NCBI GenBank assembly: GCA_039805565.1
Contig: JBDLTZ010000277.1
Span: forward strand, 1 to 21,506
DNA: 21,506 nucleotides
Reading direction: 5' to 3'
From: CALJIC01 sp039805565
GTDB lineage: Bacteria > Chloroflexota > Chloroflexia > Chloroflexales > Roseiflexaceae
Shown here: positions 1-6,788 of the stretch, one piece after another
Layout: each line of letters opens with the position of its first letter
How positions within the stretch are numbered: position 1 is the stretch's first letter
Notes under the pieces: generated by a model
What the model was told of the DNA's origin: nothing
Databases searched by the model: none
Seen by the model: the letters and a program-made list of their open reading frames with translations, nothing else
Program-made: the position numbers and the translations under genes

Positions 1-244
1 CGGCCCCTCTGGACTCCCCCGGCGAGGGGCTTCGCCCCTTCGAACCCCAAAGGGGAGCACTGCCGGACCACTATCGGTCGGCACCACAACTGAGACCCCG
101 ACCTCCAGGATCGGGAGCGCGCCTCCGGAATCCTGGCGGCTGGGGCGTGCTCAGTCTCGTGTCATTGCGATGTCGGTATGGGAAGGCTCACATTGAGTGG
201 GAGGTCCGGAGGGGGCGCAAGCGCCCCTCTGGCGGGGAGGAGCG
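1..244. other. Gene-free stretch with nested hairpins
   Basis: No convincing coding frame: the open frames here are low-complexity readings of repeats. It holds small perfect hairpins, AGGGGC/GCCCCT (25-30 with 34-39), CCCC/GGGG (45-48 with 52-55) and GGGGCGC/GCGCCCC (212-218 with 221-227). A longer co-linear fold spans 89-155: ACTGAG (89-94) pairs CTCAGT (150-155), CCCC (96-99) pairs GGGG (142-145), and CCAGGAT (105-111) pairs ATCCTGG (130-136). It lies downstream of pstB on the minus strand, so it may be part of the pst 3' untranslated region or a dispersed intergenic element. Function is not evident. Confidence 0.5.
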
Positions 245-410
245 CGAGGAGGGCCAGTGCCCTCCCTCGCTCACACACGAGGAGCACGAGGAGGGCCGGT
301 GCCCTCCCTCGCCCCACACCAGGAGCGCGAGGAGGGCCGGTGCCCTCCCTCGCTCACACACCAGGAGCACGAGGAGGGCCGGTGCCCTCCCTCGCCCCCA
401 CACCAGGAGC
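245..410. repeat. Four-unit palindromic tandem repeat, about 41-42 bp period
   Basis: Four copies of a 25-nt hairpin core lie at 245-269, 287-311, 328-352 and 370-394. Each has the form CGAGGAGGGC, a 4-nt loop (CCAGT variant in copy 1, CGGT in the rest), then GCCCTCCCTCG, so a stem of about 10 bp with one bulge. The spacers alternate: copies 1 and 3 sit in GAGCGCGAGG...CTCGCTCACACA, copies 2 and 4 in GAGCACGAGG...CTCGCCCCACACC. This gives a higher-order unit of about 83 bp duplicated once. The array ends 30 nt beyond the pstB stop codon, so it could end or stabilise pst transcripts, but there is no T-run. Confidence 0.85.
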
Positions 411-424
411 GGCCCGACCGCAGA

Positions 425-1240
425 CTAGCCGAAACGGCCCGAGATATAGTCCTCGGTGCGCTTCTCCTTCGGCGCCGTGAAGAGCTGCTGCGTCGGCCCG
501 TACTCCACCAGCTGCCCCGCGCGGTCCGCGTCCATCAGGAAGAAGGCCGTGTTGTCCGAGGCGCGCGCCGCCTGCTGCATGTTGTGCGTCACGATGATGA
601 TCGTGTACTGTCGCCGCAGCTCAAACATCAGCTCCTCGATCTTGAGGGTCGAGATCGGGTCGAGCGCCGAGGCTGGCTCGTCCATCAGGATCACCTCGGG
701 CTGAATGGCGAGCGCGCGCGCGATGCAGAGGCGCTGCTGCTGGCCGCCGGAGAGCGCCAGGCCGCTCTTATCGAGCTTATCCTTCACCTCGTCCCACAGC
801 GCGGCGCCGCGGAGCGACTGCTCCACGAGGTTGTCCATCTCGGCGCGCGAGCCCTTCCAGCCGTTGATGCGCGGCCCGAAGGCGATGTTCTCGTAGATGC
901 TCTTGGGGAACGGGTTCGGCTTCTGGAACACCATGCCGATGCGCCGCCGCACCTCCACGGCGTCCACGTCCGGGGCGTAGAGGTTCTTGCCCTTGAAGAG
1001 CACCTCGCCCTCCACGCGCGCGCCGGGCACCAGGTCATTCATGCGGTTGAACGAGCGCAGCACCGTGCTCTTGCCGCAGCCCGAGGGGCCGATCAGCGCG
1101 GTGATCTTCTGCGGCTCGATCGCCAGATCCACGTTCTTGACGGCGCGGAAGCTACCGTAGTAGACGCTCATGGCGCGGGCGGCGATCGCAGTCGCGCCGT
1201 TGGCAGTGTCGGCGGGGCGGGAGGTGGCGATGGCGGTCAT
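425..1240 (-). CDS. pstB: Phosphate ABC transporter ATP-binding protein PstB
   Basis: 271 residues, a normal PstB length. It is the cytoplasmic ATPase that powers phosphate import through PstC/PstA. Visible motifs: Walker A GPSGCGKST (51-59), Q-loop VFQKPNPFP (104-112, typical of PstB), ABC signature LSGGQQQR (163-170), Walker B VILMDEP (183-189) and the switch histidine in VTHN (H219). The first 20 residues are a variable N-terminal extension. The start ATG at 1240 overlaps the pstA stop by one base (TAATG), which indicates translational coupling and supports this start over the much longer open frame that reads back into pstA. It is the last gene of the pst cluster in the window; no phoU follows. 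Confidence 0.97.
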   Translation of the reverse strand: MTAIATSRPADTANGATAIAARAMSVYYGSFRAVKNVDLAIEPQKITALIGPSGCGKSTVLRSFNRMNDLVPGARVEGEVLFKGKNLYAPDVDAVEVRRRIGMVFQKPNPFPKSIYENIAFGPRINGWKGSRAEMDNLVEQSLRGAALWDEVKDKLDKSGLALSGGQQQRLCIARALAIQPEVILMDEPASALDPISTLKIEELMFELRRQYTIIIVTHNMQQAARASDNTAFFLMDADRAGQLVEYGPTQQLFTAPKEKRTEDYISGRFG

Positions 1241-2502
1241 TAGTACGTCCTCCGGAAGCGGTTGCGCAGCAGCACGGCCGCGGCGTTCAGGGTGAGCAGC
1301 AGAGTCAGCAGCACCACGATCGCCGCCGCCGCGATGTCGCGGAACTGGTCGCTCGGCTGCTGGGTCCAGTTGTAGATCTGGATCGGGAGCGCGGTGAACT
1401 TCGAGAACGGCCCGTCCGGGTCGGTCACGATGAAGGTCGAGGCGCCCACCACGATCAGCGGGGCGGTCTCGCCTATGGCGCGCGACATGCCGAGGATGGT
1501 GCCGGTGAGGATGCCGGGCAGGGCGTTCGGCAGCACGTGGTGCCAGACCGTCTGCCAGCGGGTGGCGCCGAGGCCGTAGCTGGCCTGGCGCAGCGAGCTC
1601 GGCACGGCGCGGATGGCCTCGCGCGAGTTGATGATGATCAGCGGCAGGATCAGCAGGGCCATCGTGAGCGAGGCCGAGATGATCGTACGGCCGTTGCTGT
1701 CGGTGACGCCGAGGAACGCGCCGCTGGTGTACGGCTCGAGCGCGCGCACGAAGATCGCCAGGCCCAGGAGGCCGTAAATGATCGACGGCACGCCCGCTAG
1801 GTTGTTGATGTTGGTCTCGATGATGCGGTTCCACCAGCTCTTGTTCGCGTACTCCTCGAGGTAGATCGCGGCGCCCACGCCCACAGGGAAGGCGATGAGC
1901 ATGGTGATCGCGATCATCCAGAGCGAGCCGAGGATGGCGTTGCGCACGCCTGCGAACTCCGGCTCGCTGGCCATCGGCCGCGTCAGAAAGGCGCCGCTGA
2001 GCCAGCTGTGCCACGCGAGGCGGGCGCTCGGGTGCTTCTCGGCCACCTCAGCCTCGATCGCCCCGCGCCGCAGCAGCGACTCGGTCAGGTTGTAGGACTC
2101 GACGATGCGCTCCTCGACGACGCGCTCGCGCACCAGCGCCAGCACCTCGGCCTGCGAGCGCTCGGCGAAGGGTTTCTCGCGGTCGTAGCGGCGGTACAGC
2201 CCGCGCGAGACGTTCTCCTGGAAGATCGTGACCAGCTCATCCTTGGAGAGCTCGGCCAGCGGGCGGCTCGACAGGGTGGCGGGGTCCACGCTGTACTCGC
2301 GCGCCGCCAGGCCGACTACGTCGTCCACCACAGTGTAGGCCAGGGTGAGCAGCGCGAGGATGCCGATCAGCAGCGCCGAGGCGAAAGACAAGCGCCAGCG
2401 CGCGCCGGTGCTGCGGCGGGCGGCGATATTGCGCTGCAGCTCCTCGCCCTGCGGCAGGGCGCCCGCCGACTGCGGGGGCTGCGGGTTCATCTCTTCACTC
2501 AT
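1240..2502 (-). CDS. pstA: Phosphate ABC transporter permease PstA, with enlarged external loop
   Basis: 420 residues, against about 280-300 for typical PstA. It is an inner-membrane permease pairing with PstC. After a hydrophilic N-terminus, TM1 lies at about 41-62. A hydrophilic, charged segment of roughly 120 residues follows before the usual permease core, which begins near FAGVRNAILGSLWMIAITML. The core carries the ABC-permease coupling loop (QASYGLGATRWQTVWHHVLP) and ends RRTY. The start overlaps the pstC stop by four bases (ATGA), and its stop shares a base with the pstB start, so the three genes are translationally coupled. The extra loop should lie on the outer face, where it might contact the PstS lipoprotein; that is inference. 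Confidence 0.95.
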   Translation of the reverse strand: MSEEMNPQPPQSAGALPQGEELQRNIAARRSTGARWRLSFASALLIGILALLTLAYTVVDDVVGLAAREYSVDPATLSSRPLAELSKDELVTIFQENVSRGLYRRYDREKPFAERSQAEVLALVRERVVEERIVESYNLTESLLRRGAIEAEVAEKHPSARLAWHSWLSGAFLTRPMASEPEFAGVRNAILGSLWMIAITMLIAFPVGVGAAIYLEEYANKSWWNRIIETNINNLAGVPSIIYGLLGLAIFVRALEPYTSGAFLGVTDSNGRTIISASLTMALLILPLIIINSREAIRAVPSSLRQASYGLGATRWQTVWHHVLPNALPGILTGTILGMSRAIGETAPLIVVGASTFIVTDPDGPFSKFTALPIQIYNWTQQPSDQFRDIAAAAIVVLLTLLLTLNAAAVLLRNRFRRTY

Positions 2503-3461
2503 TCGTACACCTCGCGGAAGCGCCGCACTACCCAGCCGCTCACAATGTTCAGCAGCAGCGTGATCAGGAACAGCGTCAGGCCGATGGCGAAGATGCTGTC
2601 GTACTGGATCGAGCCGTAGCTAATGTCGCCGCCGGAGATGCGGGCGATGTGGCCGGTCATCGTCTCAGCTGCCGTGAACGGGTTGAAGGTAAAGCTCGGG
2701 CCGGCGCCGGCAGCCAGCGCCACGATCATGGTCTCGCCCACGGCGCGCGAGATCGCCACGATGAAGGCCGCCGCAATCCCCGAGATGGCCGCGGGGACGA
2801 TCACGCGCATGGCCGTCTCCAGGCGGGTGGCGCCGAGGCCGTAGGCCCCCTCGCGCAGCGAGCGCGGCACCGAGGTCAGCGCATCCTCGCTCATCGAGGC
2901 CACGAGCGGCAGGATCATGATGCCCATGGTCAGGCCCGCGGCAGCCATATTGTAGATCTGGACGGTGTCGCGCCCGAAGAGCGCCTGCAGGATATTGGGC
3001 GTGACAAAGGTGAGCGCGAAGTAGCCGTAGACCACCGTCGGCACGCCGGCCAGCACCTCGAGCACCGGCTTGAGGATGCTGCGGGCGCGCGGCGACGCGT
3101 ACTCGCTGAGGTAGATCGCCGCGCCGAGCCCGAGCGGCCCCGCTACCAGCATGGCGATCACCGTTGTGATCATGGTGGCGTTGAGCAGGGGCAGCACGCC
3201 GAACTCGCCGATCTGCGGGGCCCAGGTGGTGTTGGTGAAATACTCGACGATGGTCACCTCGGGGAGCCTGAAGAACAGCCACGCCTCCTGCAGCAGCACG
3301 TACACAATACCCAGGGTGGTGAAGATGGAGAGCACACCGCAGATCAGCAGGATGCCCTGGATCACAGCCTCCCCCGGCCGCGACTTGCGCCGCAGGTCGA
3401 GCTCTGGTTCCGTACGCACTGCGGCCGCTCGCTCTGCGCCGACGCGCACCTGATTCTCCAT
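2499..3461 (-). CDS. pstC: Phosphate ABC transporter permease PstC
   Basis: 320 residues, usual for PstC. It is an integral membrane permease. A basic cytoplasmic N-terminus of about 30 residues is followed by TM1 (about 32-58), then the binding-protein-dependent transport core with the sequence LGLGAAIYLSEYAS, the gating segment VLAGVPTVVYGYFAL, and the coupling loop EGAYGLGATRLETAMRVIVP that docks on PstB. It ends RRFREVYE. The start ATG at 3461 has a GGAG Shine-Dalgarno about 9-10 nt upstream. It is 175 bp downstream of pstS, separated by a hairpin and an own extended -10 promoter, so pstCAB can be made at a different level from pstS. Confidence 0.96.
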   Translation of the reverse strand: MENQVRVGAERAAAVRTEPELDLRRKSRPGEAVIQGILLICGVLSIFTTLGIVYVLLQEAWLFFRLPEVTIVEYFTNTTWAPQIGEFGVLPLLNATMITTVIAMLVAGPLGLGAAIYLSEYASPRARSILKPVLEVLAGVPTVVYGYFALTFVTPNILQALFGRDTVQIYNMAAAGLTMGIMILPLVASMSEDALTSVPRSLREGAYGLGATRLETAMRVIVPAAISGIAAAFIVAISRAVGETMIVALAAGAGPSFTFNPFTAAETMTGHIARISGGDISYGSIQYDSIFAIGLTLFLITLLLNIVSGWVVRRFREVYE

Positions 3462-3509
3462 ACCGCGTTTCTCCTACCCCTCAGTCGACGGTAGAGGGAC
3501 AACGGCGTC

Positions 3510-3518
3510 AGTATAGCA
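3510..3518 (-). promoter_or_regulatory. Extended -10 promoter for pstCAB
   Basis: Reading the minus strand, TGCTATACT is an extended -10 element (TG, one base, then TATACT, one mismatch from TATAAT). Transcription would start near 3503, giving a leader of about 42 nt before pstC. No -35 match is seen at the right spacing, as expected for extended -10 promoters. It lies downstream of the pstS hairpin. Confidence 0.5.
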
Positions 3519-3580
3519 CCAGGGGCGAGCCAGCCGATAGTGCCCGACGCGCATGTTCGATGCAAACAGCAAACAGAACA

Positions 3581-3613
3581 ATGTGCGGGAGACGGCTGGC
3601 CGCCCCCGCACAT
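3581..3613 (-). terminator. Hairpin between pstS and pstC (terminator or attenuator)
   Basis: ATGTGCGGG (3581-3589) and CCCGCACAT (3605-3613) form a perfect 9-bp stem with an inner CGGC/GCCG pair in the loop. On the minus strand it is followed by a T-rich stretch (TGTTCTGTTTG). Placed 23 nt after the pstS stop, it fits partial termination or 3'-end protection that leaves more pstS than pstCAB message, a common arrangement for binding-protein genes. Confidence 0.6.
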
Positions 3614-3636
3614 CGTACCAGAAGGCCAGCCCGCTG

Positions 3637-4710
3637 CTACGGGGCCTGGACGGCAGTCATCCAGGCCTGCTTAGCCTCTTCGAGGGTCTCGGCGCTGGCC
3701 GGGAAGTAGCCGACGTCGGTGATCTCCTCGTTGACGAAGCTCAGGTAGAAGTTGATGAAGTCGGCGACCTGCGGCTTCTCCTGCATGATGGTCGCATCCG
3801 AGTAGATGAACAGCGGGCGCGCCAGCGGGTAGTCGCCGCTCTCGGCCGTCTGGTCGTTCGGCTCGATGCCGTCGACGTTCAGGATCTTCAGCTTGTCGCC
3901 CTCGGCCTTGTAGTAGGCGTAGCCGAAGTAGCCGATCGCGTACGGGCTGCCCTCGACGCCCTGCGCGAGCACGTTGTCGTTCTCGCTGAACTGCGCGCCG
4001 GAGCCCTGGAGCTTGGTGTCGTCGTCGCCCAGCACCTCCTCGACGAAGTAGTCGTAGGTGCCGGAGTCCGAGCCCGGGCTGAAGAGCTGGATCGCCTCGG
4101 CCGGGTAGCTCGGGTCCACCTGGTCCCAGGTCTTCACGTCGCCGTTGAAGATCTGCGCCAGCTGCTCGAGCGTGATCTCGGTGATGAAGGTGTTCTCGGC
4201 GCTCACGACGATCGCGAGCGCGTCGGTGCCGACGCGGAACTCGATCGGGGTGCGCGGCGGGGTCAGCGCGGCACAGCTGGCGATCTCCTCCTCGCGGATG
4301 GCGCGGCTGGCATTGGCGATGTCGGTCTCGCCGGCCACGCAGAAGCGCTCGAAGCCCGCGCCGGTGCCGACGCTGTCGATCGTGATGTTGCCGGCGTAGC
4401 CCTCGTCGGTGAAGCGCTCTGCCATGGCCTGCGTGAGCGGGAAGACGGTGGACGAGCCCGCTGTCACAATGTTGCCGGTGACAGCCGCAGCGTCGACCTC
4501 GGGCAGCATGCCGCCCTCAGCCGCCGGGGCCTCAGTCGCCGCCGGGGCCTCAGTCGCCGCCGGGGCCTCAGTCGCAGCCGGGGCCTCAGTCGCAGCCGGG
4601 GCCGCCGTAGGAGAACTTGTCGTCGCGGCACCGCCGCAGGCGGCCAGTACGGGCACAATCAGCACCAGCATCAGGAGAAACGCCCAGACGCGTTTCGTCA
4701 CCATCGGCAT
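3637..4710 (-). CDS. pstS: Phosphate-binding lipoprotein PstS
   Basis: 357 residues. It is the extracytoplasmic phosphate receptor of the Pst importer. The signal peptide (MPMVTKRVW then a hydrophobic core) ends in the lipobox LAAC with the lipidated Cys at 25. A low-complexity linker of EAPAAT repeats follows, then the PstS fold (ITIDSVGTGAGFERFC, SRAIREEE, FSPGSDSGTYDYF, SPYAIGYFGYAYY). SGT and SPGSDSGT are the phosphate-contact loops expected in this family. I chose the ATG at 4710 because AAAGGA ends 6 nt upstream; a GTG at 4725 in frame lacks that spacing. It is transcribed toward pstC from a Pho-box-type promoter at 4811-4864. Confidence 0.96.
   Translation of the reverse strand: MPMVTKRVWAFLLMLVLIVPVLAACGGAATTSSPTAAPAATEAPAATEAPAATEAPAATEAPAAEGGMLPEVDAAAVTGNIVTAGSSTVFPLTQAMAERFTDEGYAGNITIDSVGTGAGFERFCVAGETDIANASRAIREEEIASCAALTPPRTPIEFRVGTDALAIVVSAENTFITEITLEQLAQIFNGDVKTWDQVDPSYPAEAIQLFSPGSDSGTYDYFVEEVLGDDDTKLQGSGAQFSENDNVLAQGVEGSPYAIGYFGYAYYKAEGDKLKILNVDGIEPNDQTAESGDYPLARPLFIYSDATIMQEKPQVADFINFYLSFVNEEITDVGYFPASAETLEEAKQAWMTAVQAP
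4521..4602 (-). repeat. 18-bp tandem repeat encoding the PstS linker
   Basis: About 4.5 copies of an 18-bp unit (plus-strand form CCGCCGGGGCCTCAGTCG, with CAG variants in the last two) lie in register at 4521, 4539, 4557, 4575 and 4593. They encode the six-residue repeat EAPAAT between the lipidated Cys and the binding domain. The near identity of the copies suggests recent slippage, so linker length probably varies between strains. Confidence 0.85.
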
Positions 4711-4810
4711 GATCATTCCTTTCACTTCCGGTTCCAGTCACGAAGAGCGCTGACGCTCAGAACACGGGTGCCGAAGCAACGTATTCATCGTGAGGCGTCA
4801 GACACCTGTG

Positions 4811-4864
4811 AATATAGCGTCTCTTCGTTAAAACCCGGCGATACCGATGTTAATATCCTGTTAA
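4811..4864 (-). promoter_or_regulatory. Pho-box-like operator and promoter of pstS
   Basis: On the minus strand TTAACA (4864-4859), TTAACA (4853-4848) and TTAACG (4831-4826) lie on an exact 11-bp grid, with one skipped slot (4842-4837). This matches the PhoP/PhoB box rule of direct repeats spaced 11 bp; TTAACA with 5-bp gaps is the Bacillus form. The -10 TATATT (4816-4811) starts 9 bp after the last repeat and has no -35, as in activator-dependent Pho promoters. Transcription would start near 4804. The phosphate-starvation regulator itself is not in the window. Confidence 0.7.
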
Positions 4865-5049
4865 ACAATCACGCGACCAGACCAAGCTGCACGACTCTTG
4901 ACTGGCACGCAAAATGCAACTGTTTCTCTGTCATCTCCCCTGGGACACGTGCCTCTCGGATACTGGAGATCCCGTGGCGACACGCGCAGCCTAGCGCACG
5001 CCGCGCACCGCGCTGGAGAGTCGTAACGCACGCTTGTGGCGGAGGGGCC

Positions 5050-5418
5050 ATGGCAGTTCTGATAGTAGACGATGACCGCGATATCCGCGAGATGCTCGCG
5101 CAGACCCTGGAGGACGAGGGGTACGAGGTGGTCACGGCGGCCGATGGCGCGGCGGCGCTGGCGACTCTGGAGCGGGACCCGCTCCCGTGTCTCATCCTGC
5201 TCGACCTGATGATGCCTGGCATGAATGGTCGAGAGTTCCGATCGGCGCAGCTCGGCGACCCGCGCCTTGGAGCCATCCCGGTGATAGTGCTCTCGGCGCG
5301 CACAGACCTTAAGCAGGCGGCGGCGGAGATGAGAGGGGTCGAGCATCTCGCCAAGCCGATCGACTTCACTCTCCTGATGGACGCCCTCGCGCGGCACTGC
5401 GGAGCGCCCCCACGCTAA
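5050..5418 (+). CDS. Receiver-only response regulator
   Basis: 122 residues, a single CheY-like receiver domain with no output domain. The acidic pocket is D7-D9 (VDDD), the phospho-acceptor is D52 (LLDLMMPG), the switch residue is S82 (VLSAR) and the conserved Lys is K102 (AKP). The start ATG is preceded by GGAGGGG with 5-nt spacing; a longer open frame upstream lacks support because it runs antisense through pstS. It is divergent from pstS across a 339-bp spacer and ends before a strong hairpin. With no DNA-binding domain it is not PhoB; it may relay phosphate to another protein. A link to phosphate sensing rests only on position. Confidence 0.92.
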   Translation: MAVLIVDDDRDIREMLAQTLEDEGYEVVTAADGAAALATLERDPLPCLILLDLMMPGMNGREFRSAQLGDPRLGAIPVIVLSARTDLKQAAAEMRGVEHLAKPIDFTLLMDALARHCGAPPR

Positions 5419-5441
5419 CTCCGCGACGCACTCGTGCGCAT

Positions 5442-5484
5442 GCACACTTTCCACCACCGGAGCGACCGGAGGTGGAAAGTGTGC
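5442..5484 (+). terminator. Strong hairpin terminator after the response regulator
   Basis: GCACACTTTCCACC (5442-5455) and GGTGGAAAGTGTGC (5471-5484) form a perfect 14-bp stem, with an inner CCGG/CCGG pairing (5457-5460 with 5466-5469). A short T-rich tail (TAGTATTTG) follows. It lies 24 nt after the stop codon. Its right arm overlaps the promoter of the next gene. Confidence 0.8.
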
Positions 5485-5490
5485 TAGTAT
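5482..5490 (+). promoter_or_regulatory. Extended -10 promoter for the acid-sugar kinase operon
   Basis: TGCTAGTAT reads as an extended -10 (TG, C, TAGTAT). The start of transcription would be near 5497, about 66 nt before the GTG start. It overlaps the end of the upstream terminator stem, so termination and initiation are packed together. Confidence 0.4.
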
Positions 5491-5562
5491 TTGTGTACCC
5501 TTCGCCTCAGGCCAGCGGCGCGCCGGCAGCGGGCTCGGCACGCTCGGCCGCTCAGGACTTCC

Positions 5563-6717
5563 GTGGCACAGCTCCTCATCATCGCCGACGATGTGACCGG
5601 CGCCGCCGACACTGCGGCACGCTGCCATACGTCCGGGCTGCGCGCGTCGGTGGTGCTGTGCGGCCCGCTCCCCTCCGAGATCGCCGTCGCGCTGACCTCC
5701 GACTCGCGGCACCTGCCGCCCGCCGAGGCCGCAGCACAGGTGCGCGCGCTACTCGCGGCGACCGCACCCCCCACCGGCGCTCTGTGGTACAAGAAGATCG
5801 ACTCTACCCTGCGGGGCAACATCGCCGCTGAGCTCGACGCGCTGCTCGACGCAGCCGGCGGCCCGGCGGTGGTCTGCCCGGCGTTCCCCGCGCAGGGCCG
5901 CGGGCTGGTGGGCGGCGTGCTGACAGCGCCGGATCTGCGGGGCGACGCGCCGGACCTGCGGCGGATCCTGGCGTCCTCACGGCGCCCCTCGACGCACATC
6001 CCTCTGGACGTGGTACGCGCAGGGCCTACGGCGCTCGCCCGGCACCTGAGCGAGGCCGTGAGCAGAGGCGCCGAGATCGTGGCGATGGACGCGCAGACGG
6101 ACGCGGACCTGGTCATCGTGGAGCTGGCGACGGCTACGGCCCTGCCGGGGGCGCTGCGATGCGGGAGCGCGGGCCTCGCGGGGACGCTCGCGCAGCGGCT
6201 GGCACAGGAGCAGCGGGGCGTCGAGGGGCCGCCGCCCGCGCCGCCTCGCGCTGGGCCCGCGCTGGTTGTGGTGGGGAGCGGCAGCCGCGCAGCACAGCGC
6301 CAGATCGCCAACCTGCGGGCGCTGCAGGAGGTGTGCGCGCTGGAGCTACCCACAGCCGGCGACCTGTCACTGCCGAACTCCCGAGCCACTGCTGTTCTGC
6401 TACACCTGCCACCCCCGGCGGATGGCGTGCCGCTGGACGGGCCGGGAGCGCGGGAGATCGCGGGGAGGCTGGCGAAGGCAGCAGTGCGTCTGATCGAGCG
6501 CCTCGACCCGCGGCTGATCGTGCTGACGGGCGGGGACACGGCAGGCGCGGTATTAGCGCGGATGCGAGTGACACGGCTCGACGTCATCCGCGAGCTGCTG
6601 CCGGGCACGCCGCTGATGGAGGGCACAGGCGCGGACGGGCGCGCATGGCAGTTCGCCCTCAAGCCCGGCGGCTTCGGCGAGGATGACGCGCTGCGAGTGC
6701 TGAGTCGTGAGGCGTGA
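5563..6717 (+). CDS. Four-carbon acid sugar kinase (DUF1537 / DtnK-OtnK type)
   Basis: 384 residues, a little shorter than the usual 400-430. The family phosphorylates C4 sugar acids such as D-threonate or erythronates at O4 with ATP. The N-terminal substrate domain opens with IIADDVTGAADTA (6-18) and contains KKIDSTLRGN (77-86). The C-terminal nucleotide domain has VVGSGSRAAQRQI (236-248), LTGGDTAGA (321-329) and KPGGFGEDDAL (367-377). The GTG start at 5563 has AGGA 5 nt upstream; in-frame codons before it are not conserved in style. A pdxA2-type gene follows 71 bp downstream, the pairing known from threonate catabolism. The exact substrate (D-threonate, L-threonate or an erythronate) cannot be read from the sequence. 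Confidence 0.9.
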   Translation: MAQLLIIADDVTGAADTAARCHTSGLRASVVLCGPLPSEIAVALTSDSRHLPPAEAAAQVRALLAATAPPTGALWYKKIDSTLRGNIAAELDALLDAAGGPAVVCPAFPAQGRGLVGGVLTAPDLRGDAPDLRRILASSRRPSTHIPLDVVRAGPTALARHLSEAVSRGAEIVAMDAQTDADLVIVELATATALPGALRCGSAGLAGTLAQRLAQEQRGVEGPPPAPPRAGPALVVVGSGSRAAQRQIANLRALQEVCALELPTAGDLSLPNSRATAVLLHLPPPADGVPLDGPGAREIAGRLAKAAVRLIERLDPRLIVLTGGDTAGAVLARMRVTRLDVIRELLPGTPLMEGTGADGRAWQFALKPGGFGEDDALRVLSREA

Positions 6718-6754
6718 GGCGCCGCGAATGCTGAGTCTGGAGCGCTCACGACTC
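6702..6754. repeat. Stop-proximal inverted repeat GAGTCGTGAG/CTCACGACTC
   Basis: GAGTCGTGAG (6702-6711) overlaps the last codons of the kinase, and its exact reverse complement lies at 6745-6754, a 10-bp stem with a 33-nt loop. No T-run follows. The same GAGTCGTG word recurs at the ends of two other genes in the window (12496 and 14814). Confidence 0.6.
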
Positions 6755-6788
6755 ACGACTCGCGACTGAAATGGGGAGAGAGGTATTT

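Noticed and set aside
245..410. CRISPR array
   Set aside because: The repeats are palindromic with spacers that are themselves repeated and short; no unique spacers are present and no cas gene is near.
197..1243. Plus-strand open frame of 348 codons
   Set aside because: It runs through the palindromic repeat and antisense to pstB, and its composition (Arg, His, Leu-rich) is typical of an antisense frame in GC-rich DNA.
4898..4926. TTGACT as a -35 for the response regulator
   Set aside because: No -10-like hexamer lies 16-19 bp downstream, so it is not a supported promoter.
4919..4933. Second Pho box (CTGTTT and CTGTCAT)
   Set aside because: The two words are 8 bp apart rather than 11, so they do not fit the rule that the pstS-side repeats obey.
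3553..5049. Plus-strand extension of the response regulator to 621 residues
   Set aside because: The extra part is antisense to pstS and crosses the pstS promoter. The receiver start at 5050 has its own ribosome site.
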